A model generated the notes under the pieces. That model was given only the letters and a program-made list of their open reading frames with translations, was not told where the DNA came from and did no database searches. From Pseudideonella sakaiensis (GTDB lineage: Bacteria > Pseudomonadota > Gammaproteobacteria > Burkholderiales > Burkholderiaceae_C), in assembly GCF_001293525.1 (NCBI RefSeq), contig NZ_BBYR01000030.1, positions 124,001-188,000 on the forward strand: a stretch of 64,000 nt of DNA, in the 5' to 3' direction. Within the stretch, counting starts at the first letter, position 1, and every line of letters starts with the position of its first letter. Shown one piece after another: positions 44,969-57,628 of this stretch. A program made the position numbers and the translations under genes.

Positions 44969-46849
44969 GTGACTTCCGAGCACCGTGCCGGCGGATCCGG
45001 CCTCGCAGCGCTGACCCTCGGCGCCATCGGCGTCGTCTACGGCGACATCGGGACCAGCCCGCTCTACGCCTTCAAGGAGGTCTTCGCACACGGCCACGTG
45101 CCGCTGACGGCGGAGAACATCCACGGCGTGCTGTCGCTGATGTTCTGGACCATCACGGTCGTGGTGTCGGTGAAGTACGTGGCGCTGATCCTGCGCGCCG
45201 ACAACAACGGCGAGGGCGGCCTGATCGCGATGCTGGCGCTGGCCTCGCAGGCCGTGAAGGACCGTCCGGCGCTGCGCCGCCGGCTGCTGCTGCTCGGGGT
45301 CTTCGGCACCGCGATCTTCTTCGGCGATGGCGTCATCACGCCGGCGATCTCGGTGCTGTCGGCCGTCGAGGGCCTGGAGGTCGCGGCGCCGGCGCTGCAC
45401 CGCTGGGTGGTGCCGGTGACCCTGCTGGTGCTGACGGCGCTGTTCGTGCTGCAGCGCTTCGGCACCGCCAGCGTCGGCCGGCTGTTCGGGCCGATCACCG
45501 TGCTGTGGTTCCTCGTGCTGTTCGTGCTCGGCGCGATGCACATCGTGCGCAACCCGGCGATCCTGTGGGCGCTGAACCCGCAGTACGCGCTGCGCTTCGT
45601 GCTCGACCACCCCGGCATCGCCTTCATCGCGCTTGGCTCGGTGGTGCTGTGCGTGACCGGGGCGGAGGCGCTCTACGCCGACATGGGGCACTTCGGCAAG
45701 CGGCCGATCCGCATCGCGTGGTTCAGCCTGGTGATGCCCGCGCTGGTGGTGAACTACTTCGGCCAGGGCGCGATGCTGCTGGCCCACCCCGAGAACGCGA
45801 AGAACCCCTTCTACGAGATGGCGCCCACGTGGGCGCTGTACCCGCTGATCGGCCTGGCGACCTGCGCGACGGTGATCGCGTCGCAGGCGCTGATCACGGC
45901 CGCGTTCTCGATCACCAAGCAGGCGATCCAGCTCGGCTACTTCCCGCGGCTGCGCATCACCCACACCTCGGTGCGCGAGACGGGCCAGGTCTACGTGCCC
46001 TTCATCAACTGGAGCCTGTACGGCAGCATCGTGCTGGCGGTGGTGGTGTTCGGCTCCAGCAGCCGGCTCGCCGCCGCCTACGGCATCGCGGTGACGATCG
46101 ACATGCTGATCACGACGACGATGACCTTCTTCGTGATCCGCTACGGCTGGAAGTACCCGTGGTGGCTGTGCGTCGCCGCCACCGGCACCTTCTTCGTCGT
46201 CGACTTCGCCTACTTCGCCGCGAACGCCGTCAAGCTGCTCGACGGCGGCTGGTTCCCGGTCGTCATCGGCGGCGTGGTGTTCACGCTGATGCTGACCTGG
46301 AAGCAGGGCCGGCGGCTGATGCGCAACCGCCTGCGCGACGAGGCGATCGACCTGAAGAGCTTCCTCGAGGCGGTGTTCGTGAGCCCGCCGACGCGGGTGC
46401 CCGGCACCGCCGTCTTCCTCGTCAGCGAGCAGGGGCTGACGCCGAACGCGCTGCTGCACAACCTCAAGCACAACAAGGTGCTGCACGAGACCAACCTGTT
46501 CGTCACCGTGAAGCACCACGAACGGCCCTGGATCCCGTTCGACCGGCGCTGCGAGATCGAGCCGCTGGGCCGCGACTGCTGGCAGCTGACGCTGCACTTC
46601 GGCTTCAAGAACGACCCGGACGTGCCGGAGGCGCTCGAGCTGGCCGCCCAGCGCGGCCTGCGGCTGGACCCGATGGACACCAGCTACTTCCTGTCGCGCG
46701 ACATCGTGATCCCGACGCTCGGCGGCGGCATGGCGATGTGGCGCGAGAAGCTGTTCGCCAGCATGCACCGCAATGCCGCGGCCGCCGCGGACTTCCTGAA
46801 CCTGCCGGCCAACCGGGTGGTCGAGCTGGGGTCGAAGCTGGAGATCTGA
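44969..46849 (+). CDS. kup: Potassium transporter Kup
   Basis: A 626-residue inner-membrane protein of the KUP/HAK family, a K+/H+ symporter. GTG 44969 opens just before the signature [25 protein letters not shown]. Further family blocks are [48 protein letters not shown] and [16 protein letters not shown]. About twelve spans precede a C-terminal soluble domain (from about 460). The size is normal (about 625). It stands alone, with no K+-sensor gene in sight. Confidence 0.95.
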   Translation: MTSEHRAGGSGLAALTLGAIGVVYGDIGTSPLYAFKEVFAHGHVPLTAENIHGVLSLMFWTITVVVSVKYVALILRADNNGEGGLIAMLALASQAVKDRPALRRRLLLLGVFGTAIFFGDGVITPAISVLSAVEGLEVAAPALHRWVVPVTLLVLTALFVLQRFGTASVGRLFGPITVLWFLVLFVLGAMHIVRNPAILWALNPQYALRFVLDHPGIAFIALGSVVLCVTGAEALYADMGHFGKRPIRIAWFSLVMPALVVNYFGQGAMLLAHPENAKNPFYEMAPTWALYPLIGLATCATVIASQALITAAFSITKQAIQLGYFPRLRITHTSVRETGQVYVPFINWSLYGSIVLAVVVFGSSSRLAAAYGIAVTIDMLITTTMTFFVIRYGWKYPWWLCVAATGTFFVVDFAYFAANAVKLLDGGWFPVVIGGVVFTLMLTWKQGRRLMRNRLRDEAIDLKSFLEAVFVSPPTRVPGTAVFLVSEQGLTPNALLHNLKHNKVLHETNLFVTVKHHERPWIPFDRRCEIEPLGRDCWQLTLHFGFKNDPDVPEALELAAQRGLRLDPMDTSYFLSRDIVIPTLGGGMAMWREKLFASMHRNAAAAADFLNLPANRVVELGSKLEI

Positions 46850-46885
46850 GCGCCGGCAGGCCCGGAGGCTGCCGGGCGCCCGGCG

Positions 46886-47329
46886 TCAGCGGCGCGGGTC
46901 CGGCCCGTCGTCGGTCGGCCGGCGCTGCGAGAGCGTCCACCAGGCCGCCGCCGCGAGACCGGCGCCGGCCAGGCCGCCGATCGCCCAGCGGCCCCAGCGG
47001 CGACGCCCGAGCCAGGGGCCGGCGCCGGCCAGCAGGGACCACAGCGCGGGATGGCGGCGAAGCAGCGCGCCGGCCTGCAGCAGGCGCTCGATCAGGCCGG
47101 TCTCGGCGCGCCCGCGGCCCTCGCCGCGCGCCTCGCCGCCCTGGCCGCGCCAGCGGCGCCAGCCGCGCAGCGCCCAGTGGTCGCCGACCGAGGCCTTCAG
47201 CGCGCCGGCCACCAGGCGCTGCGGCTGCGCGACCTGGCGGAGCTGGTCCAGCTCGCGCATCCATTGCGCCCGCTCGAGCGCGATGCGCGTCAGCAGCACC
47301 TGGCGGCGGGCGTCGTTGTCCAGCGGCAT
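46886..47329 (-). CDS. YqjK-like membrane protein, third gene of an envelope operon
   Basis: A 147-residue protein. The N-terminal charged helix (ARRQVLLTRIALERAQWMREL) and a later RRHPALWSLLAGAGPWLGRRRW segment with one membrane span ([17 protein letters not shown]) resemble E. coli YqjK in layout and in the HPxxW-R pattern. A Gly/Arg-rich insert sits between. Its position after the DUF883 (YqjD) and holin-like (YqjE) genes supports this reading. No SD is seen upstream. The function is unknown. Confidence 0.7.
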   Translation of the reverse strand: MPLDNDARRQVLLTRIALERAQWMRELDQLRQVAQPQRLVAGALKASVGDHWALRGWRRWRGQGGEARGEGRGRAETGLIERLLQAGALLRRHPALWSLLAGAGPWLGRRRWGRWAIGGLAGAGLAAAAWWTLSQRRPTDDGPDPRR

Positions 47330-47361
47330 GGCGGTGGCGGGTGGGGAGGGGTCGGAGCCGG

Positions 47362-47754
47362 TCAGCGTGGGGGTTCGCGACCGGCGCGTTGCAGCAGCGC
47401 GGCGTCGCGCTGCAGCTCGCGCAGGCTGTCGTCGAGCAGCGGAGGCATCGCGCGCAACCGGGCGCGCATGCCGGCCAGCAGCGCGAGGCCGATGGCGAGG
47501 TCGACGGCGGCGACCGCCAGCAACGCGCCCAGGCCCCAGTGCGGCCAGGCGGCCAGCACCACCGCGGCCGACAGGCCGAGCAGCGCGAAGCCGACCAGCA
47601 TCAGCCCCAGCAGGCCCAGCAGCAGCGCGCCGAGCACCCGCCCGCCGGCCTCGCCGAGCTCGAGCGCGGCCAGCTCCGCACGCGTCTGCAGCAGCGCCAG
47701 CAGCGAGCCGCCGGTGCGGCGCAGGCTGTCGTAGAGGCCCGCGTCCAGGCTCAT
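47362..47754 (-). CDS. Phage holin-like (YqjE-type) membrane protein
   Basis: A 130-residue protein of the Actinobacterial Holin-X / YqjE group. An N-terminal amphipathic helix (SLLALLQTRAELAALELGEAG) precedes two long hydrophobic segments (LLLGLLGLMLVGFALLGLSAAVVLA and LGALLAVAAVDLAIGLALLAG). Despite the name it is not a phage protein; it is the middle gene of a conserved yqjD-yqjE-yqjK set, an envelope-associated operon of unsettled role. GAAGGGCGG precedes ATG 47754. Confidence 0.88.
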   Translation of the reverse strand: MSLDAGLYDSLRRTGGSLLALLQTRAELAALELGEAGGRVLGALLLGLLGLMLVGFALLGLSAAVVLAAWPHWGLGALLAVAAVDLAIGLALLAGMRARLRAMPPLLDDSLRELQRDAALLQRAGREPPR

Positions 47755-47782
47755 CGGGCCGCCCTTCGCGCCCGCCGCGCGG

Positions 47783-48094
47783 TCAACGGCGGTTCAGCAG
47801 CAGGCCGATGACGACGCCGGCGGCCAGCGCCGCGCCGATCGAGCGCCACGGGTGGTCGTGCACGTAGTCGTCCGTCGCGCGGGCGGCCGCCTTGCTCTTC
47901 TCGACGACCGCATCCTGCGCGTCGTGCAGCTTCTCGCGCAGGCTGCGCAGCTGCTCGACCGCCTTCTCGCGCAGCTCGGCCGCCTTCTCGCCGGTGCTGG
48001 CGCTGGCCTGGCGCAGCATGTCCTCGGCGCCGCTGATGGCCTTCTGGACGTCGGACGACAGCGGGTCCAGCTTGTTCGTGGTGTCGGTGCTCAT
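47783..48094 (-). CDS. DUF883 (YqjD/ElaB) family protein
   Basis: A 103-residue protein. A helical soluble part (SSDVQKAISGAEDMLRQASAS, EKAAELREKAVEQLRSLREKL, DAVVEKSKAAARATDDYVHDHP) ends in one C-terminal membrane span (SIGAALAAGVVIGLLLNRR), the typical tail anchor of DUF883. In E. coli YqjD binds ribosomes at the membrane in stationary phase. GAGGAGG precedes ATG 48094. It is the first gene of the yqjDEK-like set and follows the atp terminator. Confidence 0.93.
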   Translation of the reverse strand: MSTDTTNKLDPLSSDVQKAISGAEDMLRQASASTGEKAAELREKAVEQLRSLREKLHDAQDAVVEKSKAAARATDDYVHDHPWRSIGAALAAGVVIGLLLNRR

Positions 48095-48213
48095 GGGGAC
48101 CTCCTCGTGGGGCGATGCAGGGTCGGCACGGAGCCGGGCCCGGGAAGACCCGCGCCGGCGCCGATCGTTCCCCCGATTCTGGCGCAGCGGCGGGCCCGTC
48201 CCGGCGCTGCCAT

Positions 48214-48240
48214 GCAAAACGGCCGCGCGAGCGGCCGTCG
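48214..48240 (-). terminator. Rho-independent terminator of the atp operon
   Basis: An eight-base stem (ACGGCCGC / GCGGCCGT) with loop GCGA is followed on the minus strand by TTTTGC. It lies about 50 bases past the atpC stop and separates atp from the DUF883 gene. Confidence 0.75.
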
Positions 48241-48290
48241 GGGCAGGCGTGGGAGGCCTGCGCGGGCGGGCGGCCTGGGGCCGCCGCCGT

Positions 48291-48710
48291 TCACTTCTTG
48301 CGGAACTTGCGCAGCGCGGCGATCTGGGCCGCCATCGCGGCGAACTCGCTCTGGGCCTTCGCGAAGTCGACGTCGCTCTTCGCGTTGCGCATCGCTTCCT
48401 CGGCCAACTTCTTCGCCTCGGCTGCCTTGGCCTCGTCGAGGTCGTGGCCCCGGATCGCGGTGTCGGCGAGCACGGTGACGGTGCCCGGCTGGACCTCGAG
48501 GATGCCGCCGGCGACGAAGACGAACTCCTCCTCGCCGTTGTCGGCGCGCTGGATGCGCACGGCGCCGGGCTTGATCCGCGTGATCAGCGGCGTGTGCCGC
48601 GGGTAGATGCCGAGCTCACCCATCTCGCCGGGCAGCGCGACGAACTTGGCCTCGCCGGAGAAGATCTGCTCTTCCGCCGAGACGACGTCGACATGCAGTG
48701 TGGTTGCCAT
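48291..48710 (-). CDS. atpC: ATP synthase F1 epsilon subunit
   Basis: A 139-residue central-stalk subunit. The N-terminal beta sandwich ([39 protein letters not shown]) is followed by [21 protein letters not shown] and the C-terminal helical hairpin ([15 protein letters not shown]) that can inhibit ATP hydrolysis. AGGAG precedes the ATG. It is the last gene of the complete operon, 109 bases after atpD. Confidence 0.97.
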   Translation of the reverse strand: MATTLHVDVVSAEEQIFSGEAKFVALPGEMGELGIYPRHTPLITRIKPGAVRIQRADNGEEEFVFVAGGILEVQPGTVTVLADTAIRGHDLDEAKAAEAKKLAEEAMRNAKSDVDFAKAQSEFAAMAAQIAALRKFRKK

Positions 48711-48819
48711 CAGGACTCCTGCGGCCGTGGCGGCCGGTGCGGCCGCTGCGGCCGGTGATCGGGCCGCCGCCGGGGAGCCGGCCGGGCCGGTCCGCCAGCG
48801 GCGCTCCCCGGGGGGAGCA

Positions 48820-51130
<2,311 letters not shown>

Positions 51131-51207
51131 CAGGCACTCCTATCGAGGGGACGTCCCGGGCCGGGCGGGCGCCGGGGCGCCGCGCCCGCCGCGGGGGCGG
51201 GCCGAAC

Positions 51208-52746
<1,539 letters not shown>

Positions 52747-52776
52747 GCTAGATCTCCAGTCTCTGGGGCGACGGCC

Positions 52777-53310
52777 TCAGGCCGTCAGCGCCTGCTTCAT
52801 CTGTTCGAGGCGGGCCTTGACCGAGGTGTCCAGCACCTCGTCGCCGACCACCACGCGGATGCCGCCGATCAGTTCGGGTTCGAGCTCGACGCGCGCCGAC
52901 AGGCGGCGGCCGAAGCGTTTCTCCAGCGCCGCGACGACCTCGGCCAGCTGGGCGCCCTCGATCGGGTAGGCGCTGTGGATGACGGCGTCGGCCACGCCGG
53001 ACTCGGCATTGGCCAGCGACCGCACCTGGACGGCGACCTCGGGCAGCGCGGCGAGGCGGCCGTTGGCCACCATCGTGCGCAGCAGGTTGACCACCGCGGG
53101 CGTCAGCGGACGCTTCACCACCGCGGTGATGACCTCGAGCACCTGCTCGTCGGTGGTGTTCGGGTTGTCGGCCAGCTGGCGCAGCTGCGCGTCGCCGGCG
53201 ACCGCCGCGACGGCGTCGAGTTGGTCGCCGGCCGCGGCGAGGTCCCCCTGGCGGGCCACCTGGTGGAAGGCCTCGGCGTAGGGGCGCGCGATGGTTGCGA
53301 GCTCGGCCAT
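52777..53310 (-). CDS. atpH: ATP synthase F1 delta subunit
   Basis: A 177-residue peripheral-stalk subunit. The N-terminal six-helix domain begins ATIARPYAEAFHQVARQG; the C-terminal part has VVAALEKRFGRRLSARVELEPELIGGIRVVVGDEVLDTSV-type signature (LIGGIRVVVGDEVLD). It starts two bases after the atpF stop, so the two are translationally coupled. Confidence 0.96.
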   Translation of the reverse strand: MAELATIARPYAEAFHQVARQGDLAAAGDQLDAVAAVAGDAQLRQLADNPNTTDEQVLEVITAVVKRPLTPAVVNLLRTMVANGRLAALPEVAVQVRSLANAESGVADAVIHSAYPIEGAQLAEVVAALEKRFGRRLSARVELEPELIGGIRVVVGDEVLDTSVKARLEQMKQALTA

Positions 53311-53312
53311 GG

Positions 53313-53783
53313 TCAGAGCTCGGCCTTCAGGCGGCCGAGGAGGTCGGCGTGCACGCCGGCGTCGACTTCGCGGCGCAGGATCTGCTCGGCGCCCTTGACC
53401 GCCAGCGCGGCGACCTGGTCGCGCAGCACCTCGCGGGCCTTGACGGACTCCTGCTCGGCCTCGGCGCGGGCCGCGGCGACGATCTTGGCGGCCTCGTCGT
53501 TGGCGCGGGTCTTGGCCTCCTCGACCAGGCTCTGCGCCAGGCGCTCGGCATCGGCCACGCGCTGCGCGGCGTCGGTCCGGGCGGCCGACAGCTGGGCTTC
53601 GACGCGCTGGTTGGCGGCCACCAGCTCGGACTTGGCCTTGTCGGCGGCGGACAGGCCGTCGGCGATCTTCTGGGCGCGCTCGTCGAGGGCCTTGGCGATC
53701 GGCGGCCAGACGAACTTCATCGTGAACCAGACGAGGATCAGGAACACGATCAACTGCGCGATCAGCGTAGCGTTGATGCTCAC
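53313..53783 (-). CDS. atpF: ATP synthase Fo b subunit
   Basis: A 156-residue peripheral stalk. It begins at GTG 53783 with [28 protein letters not shown], a single membrane span, then a long charged helix ([23 protein letters not shown] to [28 protein letters not shown]) that dimerises and binds delta. Size normal (156 in E. coli). Confidence 0.97.
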   Translation of the reverse strand: MSINATLIAQLIVFLILVWFTMKFVWPPIAKALDERAQKIADGLSAADKAKSELVAANQRVEAQLSAARTDAAQRVADAERLAQSLVEEAKTRANDEAAKIVAAARAEAEQESVKAREVLRDQVAALAVKGAEQILRREVDAGVHADLLGRLKAEL

Positions 53784-53868
53784 GTTGTTGCCTCTGGAAC
53801 GGACTTCGGGAAGGGGCGGGGCGTCGGGCGCGCGCGCTGGGCGGCCCGCGGACGGCGCGGTCCGCCGA

Positions 53869-55090
<1,222 letters not shown>

Positions 55091-55537
55091 CTAGGTTCCT
55101 CGGCGCCCGCGCCACAGCAGCGCGAACCAGTTCACTTTGATGCACACCAGCATCGTCAGCAGCAGTGCCGGCCAACTCAGCTGGGGTACCACACGGGCGG
55201 CGATCAACAGCATCGCGATCGCCACCCCGATCTTCAGCATCTCCCAGAACAGGAAGCCCGCCGCGGCCGACACGGCGCTGCGCGCTCCCCGCGTCATGCC
55301 GCGCGCCATCAAGGCGTTCGGCACGACGGTGGCGGCCGCGCCGTAGAGCGCCGACCATGCCGTCGAGGCCTTCCCGGTCAGCAACCAGGCCCCTGCGACA
55401 CAGACCACACCCACCAGCAACTGCACCCCCACCACCCGCCAGGGCGACACCATCGTGAGCTTTTCACGCACCCGGCGGGCCTCGTCGGCCGTCAGGGTCT
55501 TGAAAGGCCGCTCGTCGGCCGCATCATCGAAACTCAC
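55091..55537 (-). CDS. atpI: ATP synthase accessory protein AtpI
   Basis: About 148 residues from GTG 55537. After an acidic cytoplasmic N-terminus (DDAADERPFKTLTADEARRVREKL) four hydrophobic segments follow (VVGVQLLVGVVCVAGAWLL, ALYGAAATVVPNALMARG, AAAGFLFWEMLKIGVAIAMLLIAA and LSWPALLLTMLVCIKVNWFALLWRG). This is the standard AtpI, which helps c-ring assembly. It is the first gene of the atp operon; GTG 55564 is an alternative start. Confidence 0.92.
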   Translation of the reverse strand: MSFDDAADERPFKTLTADEARRVREKLTMVSPWRVVGVQLLVGVVCVAGAWLLTGKASTAWSALYGAAATVVPNALMARGMTRGARSAVSAAAGFLFWEMLKIGVAIAMLLIAARVVPQLSWPALLLTMLVCIKVNWFALLWRGRRGT

Positions 55538-55839
55538 GTTGACATCTCGCCGGTCGCGATTCACGGGGAAGGGGAAGTCGGGTGTCGACCGGCTGCGCGG
55601 CGCCGTGGGCGCCATGCGTGGGCATGCGTGGATGGCCGCGCTGCCCGTGCCGATCGACCGCGCGTGCGGCTCGTGCCCGCCCGCTGGTCCTCCCCTTGCC
55701 GATCCATGGGTCTGCGCCCGGTCCTCCTGGCAAAGCCTCGGAATTATACATACGTGGAAACCCGTGCCCAGCCTTGGGGCGTGCATGGGTCGCCATCGTG
55801 CGCGCCGCGGCGCCTGCGGCGGGCTGCCGCGACGCGGGT
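55538..55839 (-). promoter_or_regulatory. atp operon promoter and leader
   Basis: On the minus strand TATAAT (55748-55743), the best -10 hexamer in the window, lies about 205 bases before the atpI start. The -35 is poor (CTGGGC at spacing 17). No gene is visible in this interval. Confidence 0.55.
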
Positions 55840-56787
55840 TCAGGCCAGGAACAGGTGGGCCGGCAGGCCGGGGACATCCACCCGCAGCGACAGCACGCCG
55901 CCGGCCCAGGGCTGGCGGGCGCGCTCCTCGGGTGGGCGCTTGTCGCTGGCGGTCGTCACGTAGAGCGTGCGCAGGTCGGGCCCGCCGAAGCAGGGCATGG
56001 TCGGGCACTGCACCGGCAGCCGCACCTCGCGCAGCAGGGTCCCGTCGGGGGCGATGCGCAGCAGGCGCGCGCCCTCGTACATCGCGCACCAGTAGGCGCC
56101 TTCGCTGTCCACCGCTGCCCCGTCGGGACGGCCGCCGTAGGCCTCGGGCGGCGCCGCGGGATCGCGTGCCGGGAACTGCACGAAGGGGCGGCGGCCGGAG
56201 ATGTCGCCGCCGACCGGATCGACGTCGAACACGTCGATGCGGTGGGCCTTGGTGTCGCTCCAGTACATGCGCCGGCCGTCCGGGCTCCAGGCCAGGCCGT
56301 TGGCGGTGACCACGCCGCCCGCCTGCGGGTCCAGCCGGCCCTGGCGGTAGCGGTAGAGCCGGGCGCGCGCCGGCTCGCGCGGCTCGTAGATCGTGCCGAC
56401 CCAAAAAGCGCCGCGCGGATCGCACTTGCCGTCGTTGAAGCGCTCCAGCGCCGGGTCGTAGGGCGCGCGGGCCAGCCGCTCGCGCTCGCCGCTGCGCGGG
56501 TCGAAGCGCCACAGGCCGTCGCGCATGGCCAGCAGCAGGCGGCCGTCGAGGGTCGGCGCGAGGCAGCCCACGTCGGTGTCGAAGGTCCAGTGGTCCAGGC
56601 TGCCGCGCCGCGGGTCGTGGCGGTAGACGCAGCCGGCCGGGATGTCGCACCAATACAGGGCCTGTTCCTGCGGGTGCCACACCGGTGATTCGCCCAGGCG
56701 GCAGGTGATCGCCACCGCCAGCGAGACGGGGTCGTCGGGTTCGGCGGGTTCGTCGGGGAGGCGCATGGGCGGGGGGTGCTGCGGCAT
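55840..56787 (-). CDS. SMP-30/gluconolactonase family hydrolase
   Basis: A 315-residue six-bladed propeller. Metal ligands of the family are visible: Glu in CRLGESPVWHPQ, Asn in ERFNDGKCDPRGAFWVGT, Asn in VVTANGLAWSPDGRRMYWSD and Asp in GGRPDGAAVDSEGAYWCAM. SMP-30 enzymes hydrolyse sugar lactones with Ca2+ or Zn2+. Two starts (ATG 56787 and 56766) are possible. No sugar-pathway gene adjoins it. Confidence 0.93.
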   Translation of the reverse strand: MPQHPPPMRLPDEPAEPDDPVSLAVAITCRLGESPVWHPQEQALYWCDIPAGCVYRHDPRRGSLDHWTFDTDVGCLAPTLDGRLLLAMRDGLWRFDPRSGERERLARAPYDPALERFNDGKCDPRGAFWVGTIYEPREPARARLYRYRQGRLDPQAGGVVTANGLAWSPDGRRMYWSDTKAHRIDVFDVDPVGGDISGRRPFVQFPARDPAAPPEAYGGRPDGAAVDSEGAYWCAMYEGARLLRIAPDGTLLREVRLPVQCPTMPCFGGPDLRTLYVTTASDKRPPEERARQPWAGGVLSLRVDVPGLPAHLFLA

Positions 56788-56844
56788 CGCCGGACGCCCG
56801 CGGGCCGCCGGCCGACCGTCGAGGTCGGCTTTCGGCCCAGGCCG

Positions 56845-57348
56845 TCAGTCGAGGTCGGCCTTCAGGTAGTGGGCGCCGGCGATCGGGTTGTAGTAATAGG
56901 GGGGAATCTCTTCGAAGCCGAGCGAGGCGTAGAGCTGGCGCGCCGCCTCCATGTCGTCGAGCGTGTCGAGCAGCACGCTGGAATAGCCGCTGCGCCGCGC
57001 GGTGTCGAGCAAGGCCTGCACCAGCAGCCGGCCGAGGCCGAAGCCGCGGAAGGCCGGCCGCACGAACACCCGCTTCATCTCGCAGGCGTTCGGGTAGTCG
57101 CAGTCGGGCAGCGGGCGCAGCGCGCCGCAGCCGGCCACGGCACCGTCGACCGCGGCCACCAGCAGCTGGCCGCCGGGCGCGGCGTAGTCGCCCGGCAGCG
57201 CAGCGAGCTCGGCGTCGAAGCCCTGGAAGCACAGGTCGACGTCGAGGCTGGCGGCGTACTCGCGGAACAGGGCGCGGGCCTCGTCCAGCAGCTCGACGCT
57301 GTCGGCACTCAGCAGCGCGATCTGCGGCGGCGGCGCGGAGTCAGGCAT
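56845..57348 (-). CDS. GNAT-family N-acetyltransferase
   Basis: A 167-residue protein. After LLDEARALFREYAASLDVDLCFQGF, the GNAT core has GQLLVAAVDGAVAGCGALRPL, the acetyl-CoA loop EMKRVFVRPAFRGFGLGRLL and the C-terminal LDTARRSGYSSVLLDTL, MEAARQLYASLGFEEIPPYYYNP. This is the common bacterial group that contains the fragment at 1-288. The substrate is unknown. It lies 57 bases from the SMP-30 gene on the same strand. Confidence 0.92.
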   Translation of the reverse strand: MPDSAPPPQIALLSADSVELLDEARALFREYAASLDVDLCFQGFDAELAALPGDYAAPGGQLLVAAVDGAVAGCGALRPLPDCDYPNACEMKRVFVRPAFRGFGLGRLLVQALLDTARRSGYSSVLLDTLDDMEAARQLYASLGFEEIPPYYYNPIAGAHYLKADLD

Positions 57349-57628
57349 CGGCGGCAGCCGGCACGGTGCCCGGGGCGGCAGGGTTCATGGGTGCCAACGA
57401 TAGCCGGCCCGGCGCCGCTTGCCCAGCACCGGGCGCGGCGCGGGCCCGGGCACCATGCCGGGGCGGCGCGGGTCATCCGGTACCATTGCCGCCGGCGTTG
57501 CGCCTGCGGCCGAGGCTGGCCGCGGGCGACGGCCCGCCCGCAGCGGCGCTGCCAGCCCGCTCCGGGCGTCCCGTCGGCGCATTCCGGCGTGGCCCGCCTC
57601 CCCGGGGCCACCGCACCTGCCTGTCTTC
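57349..57628. other. Intergenic region between divergent GNAT and Wza-like genes
   Basis: 280 bases. A TACCAT at 57481-57486 is a candidate -10 for the export gene, which would give a leader of about 140 bases. No supported gene is present. Confidence 0.4.

Noticed and set aside
47362-47754. Prophage remnant suggested by a holin-like protein
   Set aside because: The protein is the chromosomal YqjE type and sits in a yqjD-like operon; no other phage gene is present.
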